Assembly (NCBI GenBank): GCA_900540955.1
Contig: UQIF01000026.1
Span: 1-30,310 of the forward strand
DNA from: an uncultured Olsenella sp.
GTDB lineage: Bacteria; Actinomycetota; Coriobacteriia; Coriobacteriales; Atopobiaceae
Reading direction: 5' to 3'
Length of the DNA: 30,310 nt
Shown here in pieces: positions 8,852 through 16,872 of this stretch. The notes beneath the pieces are model-generated. The model searched no databases. It was not told where the DNA came from and was given only the letters and a program-made list of their open reading frames with translations. The translations under genes were made by a program, and so were the position numbers. Position 1 is the stretch's first letter. Every line of letters starts with the position of its first letter.

Positions 8852-8887
8852 GCCCGTCAGACCCCTTGGATCTGGCGGGCTTCGTTT
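8852..8887 (+). terminator. Terminator after the glycosyltransferase-LytS-LytTR-phosphoesterase operon
   Basis: A 10-bp stem, gcccgtcaga / tctggcgggc with one wobble, has loop ccccttgga and the tail ttcgttt. It lies between convergent units and may also serve the minus-strand PAP2 gene, although the T-run on that side is poorer. Confidence 0.85.
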
Positions 8888-8921
8888 CCGTTTAGCCGGG
8901 TGGCGAGAAGCGCTTCTGCCC

Positions 8922-9596
8922 CTATGCCTCTTGGGCCATGAACGCGGGCGCCACGACCTTCGTGTAGAACACGAGCCAAAGCAGCGAGACGCAGAACCCG
9001 GCCAGAACGTCGCTTGCGTAGTGGACGCCCAGGTAGATGCGGCTCACGCCGACCATCACGATGACGAGCGAGAAGAGCGCGCACCACACCAGGCGCATGG
9101 TCTTGTCCTTCTCGTAGGTCCATACCATCCAGACCAAAAGGCCGAAGAACGCCATCGAGACCATCGAGTGGCCCGAGGGGAAGCTGTATCCGGACTCGGC
9201 GATGAGGCGGAAGCCGTCGGGGCGCGGGCGCTGGACGATCTGCTTGAGCACGACGTTGAGCGCGAGCGCGCCAAAGAGGTTGGCGGCGACGCAGCGGCCC
9301 GGCGCCTTTCCGGGCGCGAACGCCGTCACGATGAGCGTCATCACGAGCAGCACCGGGATGTCGAGCAGGCCGGTGAAGCCCTTCATGACCGAGGTGACGG
9401 GGTCGCTGCGGAGCTTCTCGACAAAAAAGCGGTAGGCGAGGGTGTCGAGCTTCATGATCTCGCCCTCGCCGACCTCCTCGAGCAGGTAGATGAAGAGGAG
9501 CGCCGCGACGAGCGCGACCAAAAGAAGCGCGTTTTTGCGCGCGAGCCCCGCCATCGAGCGCGTCGTGTCCTTTACCTGCTTCTGTAGACCACTCAT
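8922..9596 (-). CDS. PAP2-family membrane phosphatase
   Basis: 224 residues, about six hydrophobic segments. The three PAP2 signature motifs are present in order: KQIVQRPRP (KxxxxxxRP), PSGHS, and SRIYLGVHYASDV (SRxxxxxHxxxD). This family dephosphorylates lipid phosphates such as phosphatidate, phosphatidylglycerophosphate or undecaprenyl pyrophosphate on the membrane; which one applies here cannot be told. It starts 11 bases after trxA on the same strand, so the two are probably one transcript. Confidence 0.92.
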   Translation of the reverse strand: MSGLQKQVKDTTRSMAGLARKNALLLVALVAALLFIYLLEEVGEGEIMKLDTLAYRFFVEKLRSDPVTSVMKGFTGLLDIPVLLVMTLIVTAFAPGKAPGRCVAANLFGALALNVVLKQIVQRPRPDGFRLIAESGYSFPSGHSMVSMAFFGLLVWMVWTYEKDKTMRLVWCALFSLVIVMVGVSRIYLGVHYASDVLAGFCVSLLWLVFYTKVVAPAFMAQEA

Positions 9597-9607
9597 CGAG
9601 CCTTGCC

Positions 9608-9928
9608 TTACAGGTGCGCGCGGATCTCGCTGACGAGCGCCGCCTTGGGCAGGGCGCCGACCATGCGATGCGCGACCTTGCCGTCCTTAAAGAGCATGAC
9701 CGTCGGGATGGAGACGATCTTGTTCTTCATGGCGAAGTCGTAGTTGTCGTCGACGTTCATCTTGTACACGTCGAGCTCGCTGGCCATCTCGCCGGCGACC
9801 TCCTCGACAACGGGGCCGAGCGCGCGGCACGGTCCGCACCACGGCGCCCAAAAATCGACGAGCACGGGGTGCTGGGCATTGGCGAGGATCTGCGCGAGCT
9901 CCTCGGACTGAATCTCTTGTACAGCCAT
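9608..9928 (-). CDS. trxA: Thioredoxin
   Basis: 106 residues. Active site WCGPC at 30-34, preceded by VLVDFWAP, and cis-proline motif SIPTVMLF. Reduces protein disulfides in the cytosol using electrons from thioredoxin reductase. The start is set at the internal ATG (MAVQEIQ) because ggaggaaccg lies directly upstream; a 10-residue longer in-frame version has no ribosome site. It is the first gene of a minus-strand pair with the PAP2 gene. Confidence 0.96.
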   Translation of the reverse strand: MAVQEIQSEELAQILANAQHPVLVDFWAPWCGPCRALGPVVEEVAGEMASELDVYKMNVDDNYDFAMKNKIVSIPTVMLFKDGKVAHRMVGALPKAALVSEIRAHL

Positions 9929-9977
9929 CGGTTCCTCCGGAATCACGTGCGGGCGCAACGCGTCCGCGGGACTTTTC

Positions 9978-10005
9978 TTGTAGCGACTTATACCCGAATT
10001 ACACT
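9978..10005 (+). promoter_or_regulatory. Candidate sigma70-type promoter for the 10037 gene
   Basis: ttgtag (9978-9983) and tacact (10000-10005) are spaced 16 bases, each matching the consensus at four of six positions, about 30 bases before the ATG. Confidence 0.4.
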
Positions 10006-10036
10006 GTTGTGGTGCAACCTATCCAGGAGGGACCCG

Positions 10037-10591
10037 ATGACATCCGCAGCAGATCAGCGCCGCGAGGCCTGCGCGCAGAAAACAACCGCCGAGCTGGACG
10101 GCCTCGCCGCGCGCGGGGTGCGCGCCGGGGGCAACGCCATGAGCCCGATCCTTGTGGCCAAAGGCGAGCGCACGGCCGACGAGGTCGCCGGCGCGGAGCC
10201 CTTCTTGGACGCCGACGGGGTGGCGCTCAAGGCCTCCCTCAAGGCGCTCGGGTATGCGCCGGAGGATTGGGAGTGGCTTTTGACCTGCGACGACGCGGGC
10301 GAGGCGCTCGCGGCGCCCCTGCTGCGCGAGGCCGTCTGCGCGCTTGACCCGGCCACGCTCGTCTGTTGCGACGACGCGGCCGCCGCGGCGCTGCGAGAGG
10401 CGTACGCCGAGGACTTGACCATCATCGAGAGCTTCGAGGAGGCCATGCTCGAGCCCGGCTACGTCGTGCAGCTCTGCGGCATGCGCGTCCTCAACCTGGG
10501 CGGATTTGCCGCCGCGTTAACGGACCCGCGCGCCAAGCAGCAGATGTGGGCCCGCCTCAAGCGCATCCCGCCCCTGGGCGAGCCGTATTAG
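10037..10591 (+). CDS. Small protein resembling a degraded family-4 uracil-DNA glycosylase
   Basis: 184 residues; ATG at 10037 with aggaggg seven bases upstream, which decides the start over a much longer in-frame opening that overlaps trxA. The stretch VAKGERTADEVAGAEPFLDA and the following ASLKALGY recall motif I of family-4 uracil-DNA glycosylases (GEAPG...E...GRPF.G..G..L...L..IGL), and the C-terminal QQMWARLKRI recalls their last helix. The clean GEAPG, the four cluster cysteines and the HPS motif are missing, so catalysis is doubtful. It could be a non-catalytic relative or an unrelated protein. It sits alone between trxA (divergent) and pgi, with its own promoter and terminator. Confidence 0.7.
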   Translation: MTSAADQRREACAQKTTAELDGLAARGVRAGGNAMSPILVAKGERTADEVAGAEPFLDADGVALKASLKALGYAPEDWEWLLTCDDAGEALAAPLLREAVCALDPATLVCCDDAAAAALREAYAEDLTIIESFEEAMLEPGYVVQLCGMRVLNLGGFAAALTDPRAKQQMWARLKRIPPLGEPY

Positions 10592-10597
10592 CCGCCT

Positions 10598-10632
10598 GCC
10601 AAATCAGCCTGTCTGATTTGGCGGTCTTCTTT
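10598..10632 (+). terminator. Terminator after the UDG-like gene
   Basis: A perfect 10-bp stem, gccaaatcag / ctgatttggc, has loop cctgt and is followed by ggtcttcttt. Confidence 0.85.
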
Positions 10633-10746
10633 CCTGGCTGGGCCCGGCGGGCCCTTCTTGCCATGCGCTAATCGCGTAGTCGCATGCGCCGTTCAGGCGT
10701 AAAATAGTACCGTCCGTGGATTTTGACTCCCAGGGAGGACTCGCAC

Positions 10747-12438
<1,692 letters not shown>

Positions 12439-12493
12439 GGCCTTCGTGGGCTTGAAGATTGCGTGACCAGGCGGGCGCAATTTGATGGGATTG

Positions 12494-12527
12494 GCGGACC
12501 GTCTCCTGTGCTCGGGAGGCGGTCCGC
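12494..12527 (+). terminator. Terminator-like hairpin after pgi
   Basis: A 13-bp stem, gcggaccgtctcc / ggaggcggtccgc with one wobble, and an 8-base loop. The tail is only gctctc, so it is weak as an intrinsic terminator, but its position after pgi fits. Confidence 0.6.
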
Positions 12528-12552
12528 GCTCTCAACCAGTGCTTGTACCTGC

Positions 12553-12594
12553 GATTTTTGAGTGCTCGGAAGGGGTTTCGGGCCTCGAAAAATC
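12553..12594. repeat. Imperfect inverted repeat upstream of the LCP gene
   Basis: gatttttgag at 12553-12562 pairs with ctcgaaaaatc at 12584-12594 (one bulged base). It lies between the pgi hairpin and the LCP promoter. It may be a second terminator for pgi, a dispersed intergenic repeat or an operator. Confidence 0.45.
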
Positions 12595-12612
12595 AATGGA
12601 GGGGGTACACCG

Positions 12613-12642
12613 CTGAAAAGAGGCGTATCCGTCCTGTAGTAT
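12613..12642 (+). promoter_or_regulatory. Candidate promoter of the LCP-Wzz-BY-kinase operon
   Basis: ctgaaa (12613-12618) and tagtat (12637-12642) with an 18-base spacer, about 60 bases before the LCP start. Confidence 0.35.
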
Positions 12643-12705
12643 CCTGAACCGCAATGACCTATTGTGCCGCCCTGGCAAGCGGCCTTTCGATTCGGTGGGT
12701 TTGCT

Positions 12706-14124
12706 TTGAACGACAACGACGAGAAACGGCAGGAGCGCGCGGCCGCGCACTTCGCTGCGCCGGCAGATGCGCCCGAGCGCTCGCGCGCCGATTGCGAGGT
12801 CCTCGAGGGCGACGCGGCGAACGCCGTGTGCAAGGAGGCGGCGGAGCGAGAAGATCTCCAAGGTGCCGCGGCGATGCCCGCCGTTTCTTCCGTCAAGCGG
12901 CGCGAGGTCCCGCGCGATCGCTTCGAGAGCGCTTTCCAGTCCGACCTGGAGCCGGAGCTGCAAAGGCGCGGTAACCTCGGCGCCAGGCTCAACGGCGCCG
13001 AGCAAGGGCCCCGCGGCGAAGCCCCCGAGCAGCAAGAAGAGCTCGTTCGCCATCGTCACAAGGTCAAGAAGGCCCCTCTTGCCGCTAAGGTCTTCTTTGC
13101 GCTTATCGCGGCCATTTCCGTCGTGGCGGGCGGCCTTATGCTGTGGGTCAACAGCGTGAACAGCTCCATGCAGCTTGACGCTCAGAGCAAAGAAGAGCTC
13201 AAGCAGGTCCTCGATGCGGCGCCCGCCCAGGGCAACCAGAAGGAAAGCAACGCTTTCTACACGCTCATCCTCGGCTCGGACGCACGCTCGGGGGACAGCG
13301 TTTCTCGCTCCGACGTCATCATGCTCGCGCGCGTGGATGCCGACAACGGCAGGGTCACCCTCGTTTCGATTCCGCGCGACACGATGGTCACCTCGCTCAT
13401 GGGCACCACCGAGAAGATCAACGGCGAGTTCAATTACGGCCCCGCCAACTCCGTCAAGGCGGTCGAGGAATTCGCCGGTGTGAAGATCTCCCACTATGTC
13501 CAGGTCGACTTCGACGGCCTGGAGAAGGTCGTCGACGCGCTCGGCGGCGTGTGGGTCGACATCCCCGAGAACATCCCAAGTGGCAATGGCGGCAAGTCGT
13601 TTGCTGCCGGCAACCAACTGCTCGACGGCGCGTCGGCGCTGAGCTACGCCCGCGAGCGCTATAACGTCTCGGGCGGCGATTTCGGACGCGCGCAGGCGCA
13701 GCGCCAGATCGTCGAGGCCATCGCCAACAAGGTGCTCGAGGCATCCCCGGCGTCGGTTCCGGGTCTCGTCGCCGACCTCGCCTCGTCGATCTCGACAGAC
13801 CTGAGCGTCGCCGACATCGCCTCCTACGCCCTCAAGATCCAGGCTGCCGAGGGCGGCATGCGAGTTTATTCCTGCGCCACCCCGAGCTACTCGTTGGCGC
13901 AGGGCGGGGTAAGCTATGTGGCCACCGAGTACGACGAGTGGCGTGCTATGATGCAGCGCGTCGACGCCGGCCTCGACCCGAACGACTCCTCGGCGCAGGT
14001 CCCCCAGGCCCAGGTCGACAACGAGAATCTGGGGGCGGCGACAAACGCCGCTGGCCCTAGGGACTATAAAGAGCTCGCGGCGAACGCCGACCTCACGACC
14101 GATGACGTCGCGTCCATTCAGTAG
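12706..14124 (+). CDS. LytR-CpsA-Psr (LCP) family wall-polymer ligase
   Basis: About 472 residues from a TTG at 12706 (ggtggg five bases upstream); a GTG at 12664 would add 14 residues and cannot be excluded. Residues up to about 110 form a charged, low-complexity cytoplasmic region. One membrane helix (AKVFFALIAAISVVAGGLML) follows, then the LCP domain: LILGSDARSGD, DVIMLARVD, SIPRDTMV, GEFNYGP, VDFDGLEKVVDALGGV, and SYARERYNVSGGDFGRAQ with the Arg residues that bind the polyprenyl pyrophosphate. LCP enzymes transfer lipid-linked glycopolymers to peptidoglycan outside the cell. First gene of a four-gene set with a Wzz-like adaptor, BY-kinase and phosphatase. The long charged N-terminus is unusual for the family. 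Confidence 0.92.
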   Translation: MNDNDEKRQERAAAHFAAPADAPERSRADCEVLEGDAANAVCKEAAEREDLQGAAAMPAVSSVKRREVPRDRFESAFQSDLEPELQRRGNLGARLNGAEQGPRGEAPEQQEELVRHRHKVKKAPLAAKVFFALIAAISVVAGGLMLWVNSVNSSMQLDAQSKEELKQVLDAAPAQGNQKESNAFYTLILGSDARSGDSVSRSDVIMLARVDADNGRVTLVSIPRDTMVTSLMGTTEKINGEFNYGPANSVKAVEEFAGVKISHYVQVDFDGLEKVVDALGGVWVDIPENIPSGNGGKSFAAGNQLLDGASALSYARERYNVSGGDFGRAQAQRQIVEAIANKVLEASPASVPGLVADLASSISTDLSVADIASYALKIQAAEGGMRVYSCATPSYSLAQGGVSYVATEYDEWRAMMQRVDAGLDPNDSSAQVPQAQVDNENLGAATNAAGPRDYKELAANADLTTDDVASIQ

Positions 14125-14151
14125 CGCGGCGGGAAAGGAATAGAACGGTAC

Positions 14152-14814
14152 ATGACGCTTCTTGAACTAATCGACCTGCTGAAGAAACACCTCAAGCTGG
14201 TCGTCGTGCTTCCACTGGCATGCGCTTTGGTCATGGGGGTCTACAGCTGCCTCTTTATGCGCGACACGTACACGGCGACCACGAGCATGTATGTTCTGGT
14301 CAAGAACGAGAACTCGGGGTCCTCGACGCTCTACTCGGACCTCAGCGCCTCACAGATGGTGACCAACGACGTGGCAACGCTGCTCAACTCCGACCGTGTA
14401 ACGAACGAGACCGCCCACTCCCTTGGCCTTAGCGACCTCAGGGGATATAAGGTCAGCGTTACATCCGAGACCACTTCCCGCGTGATCTCGCTTTCCGTTA
14501 CGAGCGCTGACTCGGCGGGCGCGGCCAAGGTGGCCAACGCCATGGCGGAAAACGTGTCCACCATCGCGCAGCAGGTCATGGACATCCAGTCGGTCAACGT
14601 CATCGACGAGGCGGCCACGCCGAAGGACCCCAGCGGCCCCAACCGCAAGCTCTACGTTGCCGTCGCCCTTCTTGCCGGCCTCTTTGCCGCCGTCGCCATA
14701 GTCGTGCTTGCCGACATGCTTAATACAAAGATCCGCAGCCAGGAGGAGCTCGAGGAGCTGCTCGGCGCGCCCGTTATCGGTCGCATCCCCGAGATGCGCG
14801 AGGGAGGTCGTTAG
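14152..14814 (+). CDS. Wzz/CpsC-type chain-length protein, BY-kinase adaptor
   Basis: 220 residues with the classic layout: first membrane helix at about 17-37, an outer domain, and a second helix at about 168-187 preceded by the proline-rich Wzz motif PSGPNRKLYV. The short C-terminal cytosolic tail (SQEELEELLGAPVIGRIP) is the segment that, in CpsC/CapA/YveK relatives, contacts and activates the BY-kinase encoded next. It sets polysaccharide chain length and couples kinase state to export. ATG at 14152; the nearest aaagga is about 13 bases away, a long spacing. The next gene starts 6 bases after its stop. Confidence 0.92.
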   Translation: MTLLELIDLLKKHLKLVVVLPLACALVMGVYSCLFMRDTYTATTSMYVLVKNENSGSSTLYSDLSASQMVTNDVATLLNSDRVTNETAHSLGLSDLRGYKVSVTSETTSRVISLSVTSADSAGAAKVANAMAENVSTIAQQVMDIQSVNVIDEAATPKDPSGPNRKLYVAVALLAGLFAAVAIVVLADMLNTKIRSQEELEELLGAPVIGRIPEMREGGR

Positions 14815-14820
14815 TCACCC

Positions 14821-15771
14821 ATGCTAGGAAAAAAGAAAAAAGCAGCCCGGGGCTCCGACGACCGCGTGCTTCTTCAGAACTCGGTGAAGACCCTTGTGGC
14901 AAACATCCGCTTCGCCTCCGTCGACAATCCCGTGAGCGTCATCGCGGTTACGTCTTCCATTCCCAGTGAAGGCAAGAGCACGATCTCGCTTGCGCTTGCC
15001 CAAGCGCTCGCGGCCAGCGGAAAAAGCGTCCTTCTTGTGGACTGCGATCTTCGCCGCCGCGCCCTCGCGAACATGATCGGGTCGCATGCCCAGTACGGCA
15101 TCTACTCGGTGCTCGCCGGCCAAGCCTCCCTTGACGAAGCCACGGTCGAGACGGACACCCGCGGCCTGTACTTCCTGGACTGCGAGCCGCACATCCCCAA
15201 CCCCGTGGACATCCTCGCGTCGCGTCGCTTCAAGGCGCTGGTCGAGCAGATGCGCCAGGAGTTCGGTTACGTGGTCATCGACACCCCGCCGCTCTCCGCG
15301 TTCGTCGACGGCGCGGTCATCTCGCAGAACGCCGACGGCACCCTGCTCGTCGTTCGCCGGGACTTTGCCAAGCGTGATGAGGTCCTCGCTTCCTACGACC
15401 AGCTCAGGAAGGCCGACGCGAACGTGCTCGGCACCGTGCTCAACTATTGTGAGAGCGAGAAGAGCGAGTACTACTACAGCTACTACAACAAGGACGGCAA
15501 GCGCGTCCGCAAGAGCGGCGGCTCCTCGCAGAGCGCCCCAAAGATGCCCGACGTGCCGCTCTCGCAGCGGGCCGTCCGCCCGGCCCAGCCCGCGCGTCCG
15601 GCGCAGGCTGCCCGCTCCGTTGCGCCCGCCCAGGCCCAGGCCCAGACCCCTGCGCCCGAGCCCGTCCCCGCGGGTTTGAAGCCGCTGCCGGAGGTCGAGC
15701 AGCCGGCCGATAGCACGATGGCCTTCCTCAAGCAGTCCGGCTATCAGCCCCGCGCCGGCCACAGCAAGTAG
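14821..15771 (+). CDS. CpsD-type bacterial tyrosine kinase with extended tail
   Basis: 316 residues. P-loop ATPase of the BY-kinase type: Walker A SSIPSEGKST (about 45-54), Walker A' LLVDCDLRR (71-79), Walker B YVVIDTPP (150-157). A tyrosine cluster EYYYSYY is at 216-222, where autophosphorylation is expected. In CpsD/CapB relatives the protein ends soon after this cluster; here about 90 more residues follow, rich in Ala, Pro and Gln (about 250-285), ending in a small conserved-looking block with one more Tyr (AFLKQSGYQP). The cytosolic kinase is activated by the adjacent Wzz-type protein and reversed by the next gene. Confidence 0.93.
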   Translation: MLGKKKKAARGSDDRVLLQNSVKTLVANIRFASVDNPVSVIAVTSSIPSEGKSTISLALAQALAASGKSVLLVDCDLRRRALANMIGSHAQYGIYSVLAGQASLDEATVETDTRGLYFLDCEPHIPNPVDILASRRFKALVEQMRQEFGYVVIDTPPLSAFVDGAVISQNADGTLLVVRRDFAKRDEVLASYDQLRKADANVLGTVLNYCESEKSEYYYSYYNKDGKRVRKSGGSSQSAPKMPDVPLSQRAVRPAQPARPAQAARSVAPAQAQAQTPAPEPVPAGLKPLPEVEQPADSTMAFLKQSGYQPRAGHSK

Positions 15772-15789
15772 AGGCGGCGGGCCGCGGCC

Positions 15790-16455
15790 GTGCGCGACAT
15801 ACACTGCCATATCCTGCCTGGCGTCGACGACGGCGCAGGCGACCTCGAAGCGAGTCTGCGAATGCTCGAGGCTGCCCGCGCTGCCGGCGTAACCTCGATG
15901 GTGTGCACGCCGCACGCCAGAAGCCCTTATTTCGACTACGACAAGATGGTCGCCGCCTACGACGAGTTCTCCGCCGCCGCCGCCGAGGCGGCGCCCGAGG
16001 TGCACGTTGCCATGGGTTTTGAGGTCGCGCACAAGAAGCTCGTGGAGCTTGGGGTGGAGCAATGGGCGCCTTATCTGCGCTTTGCCGAGACCCCCGAGTT
16101 CCTGCTCGAGCTCGACGCCGGTTGCGTGGCGGCGGATTTCCAGGAGTACGAGCGCACGATCTACACGCTTCAGGGCATGGGCTATACCGTGATCATCGCC
16201 CACCCCGAGCGGTATCGGGCCATCCAAAAGGACATCGGGCTCGCCCGCGGGCTCGTGGGCATGGGCTGCAAGCTGCAGGCCTCGGCAGACTTCGTTGCCG
16301 GTGGCCGCTTTGGGCGCGAAAAGAAGCCCGCAAAAAAGATGTTCGACGAAATGCTCTATGCGTACATCGCGAGCGACGCCCACAAGCCGGAGCACTATGC
16401 CTATCTGGCCCAAGCCCGGCGCGACTATCCCGTCCGGGGCAAGCACTTCCGCTGA
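15790..16455 (+). CDS. CpsB/YwqE-type PHP-fold protein-tyrosine phosphatase
   Basis: 221 residues from GTG at 15790, 18 bases after the kinase gene, with a weak agaggcgg upstream. Metal-site motifs of the PHP family are complete: DIHCHILPGVDDG near the N-terminus, CTPHAR, AHPERY and SDAHK. It removes phosphate from the tyrosine cluster of the BY-kinase and so closes the phosphorylation cycle that controls polymer export. Last gene of the set; no glycosyltransferase, flippase or polymerase follows. Confidence 0.93.
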   Translation: MRDIHCHILPGVDDGAGDLEASLRMLEAARAAGVTSMVCTPHARSPYFDYDKMVAAYDEFSAAAAEAAPEVHVAMGFEVAHKKLVELGVEQWAPYLRFAETPEFLLELDAGCVAADFQEYERTIYTLQGMGYTVIIAHPERYRAIQKDIGLARGLVGMGCKLQASADFVAGGRFGREKKPAKKMFDEMLYAYIASDAHKPEHYAYLAQARRDYPVRGKHFR

Positions 16456-16519
16456 TAGCGGCCCGCTGTGGGCGCGAACCCAAATCGATAAGGCCTAAAA
16501 ATGGCGCCTAAAAATAGAC

Positions 16520-16552
16520 GGAGGCCCTGCGGAGCTGAGCTCCGGGGCCTCC
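16520..16552 (+). terminator. Terminator-like hairpin after the phosphatase gene
   Basis: ggaggccc pairs with gggcctcc, with an inner stem ggagc / gctcc around tga. The stem is strong, but the tail (actttggc) is T-poor. Confidence 0.55.
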
Positions 16553-16555
16553 ACT

Positions 16556-16569
16556 TTGGCAGCTGCCAA
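16556..16569. promoter_or_regulatory. Perfect palindrome ttggcagctgccaa, possible operator
   Basis: A 14-nt perfect two-fold symmetric sequence of the size of a dimeric repressor site. It lies about 300 bases upstream of the MgtE-like gene. No regulator can be assigned from sequence. Confidence 0.3.
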
Positions 16570-16737
16570 GCGTGAGTCGCGTTCGCTTTACAGTGCGGTG
16601 ACACGCGTCTGTGATTAAACTGCGTCGTGCCGCCGCTCCCTGCGCAACTACAGCATGCCCTTCTTGCCGGCGCGCCAAACATGCCCGCAACCTTTACACA
16701 AACCTGCCTTTTGCCCTGAACGCGGGCATGAACGCAT

Positions 16738-16754
16738 GTTGTACAATGCACAAC
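16738..16754 (+). promoter_or_regulatory. Candidate -10 with overlapping inverted repeat for the Mg2+ operon
   Basis: tacaat at 16742-16747 resembles a -10; no good -35 was found at 16-18 bases. gttgt (16738-16742) and acaac (16750-16754) form an inverted repeat across it, which could be an operator. Confidence 0.35.
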
Positions 16755-16792
16755 GGCGTAAAACCATCAATCCCCTGAAGAGAAGGGTCCGC

Positions 16793-16819
16793 ATGAAACC
16801 TCGACCTGCAAGTCGATGA
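16793..16819 (+). CDS. Candidate 8-residue leader peptide MKPRPASR
   Basis: ATG AAA CCT CGA CCT GCA AGT CGA TGA, with gaaggg seven bases upstream. It contains two prolines and two arginines. Its own codons form a small hairpin (tcgac / gtcga, 16801-16805 with 16812-16816), and a stronger hairpin starts 3 bases after its stop. Position and proline content recall the mgtL leader of Salmonella mgtA, but this is an analogy only; the open frame is short enough to arise by chance. Confidence 0.3.
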   Translation: MKPRPASR

Positions 16820-16822
16820 CCT

Positions 16823-16845
16823 GCGGCGTGCTCGAGCCACGCCGC
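16823..16845 (+). promoter_or_regulatory. Leader hairpin before the MgtE-like gene
   Basis: A perfect 8-bp stem, gcggcgtg / cacgccgc, with loop ctcgagc, 27 bases before the start codon. No T-run follows, so it would act through translation or Rho rather than as an intrinsic terminator. Confidence 0.45.
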
Positions 16846-16872
16846 GCCGGCGTCAAGCAGTAAGGAGCACGA

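Larger units (their letters stand above)
16456..16872. other. 417-base intergenic region with structured leader of the Mg2+ genes
   Basis: No gene of ordinary length. From left to right it holds a 10-nt direct repeat gcctaaaaat (16493-16502 and 16506-16515), a hairpin at 16520-16552, a perfect 14-nt palindrome at 16556-16569, a likely promoter at about 16742, an 8-codon open frame at 16793-16819, and a hairpin at 16823-16845. It does not contain the conserved M-box (ykoK) sequence blocks that I can recognise. Confidence 0.6.

Noticed and set aside
16748..16872. M-box (ykoK) Mg2+ riboswitch before the MgtE-like gene
   Set aside because: The conserved M-box sequence blocks are not recognisable; only generic hairpins and a short open frame are seen.
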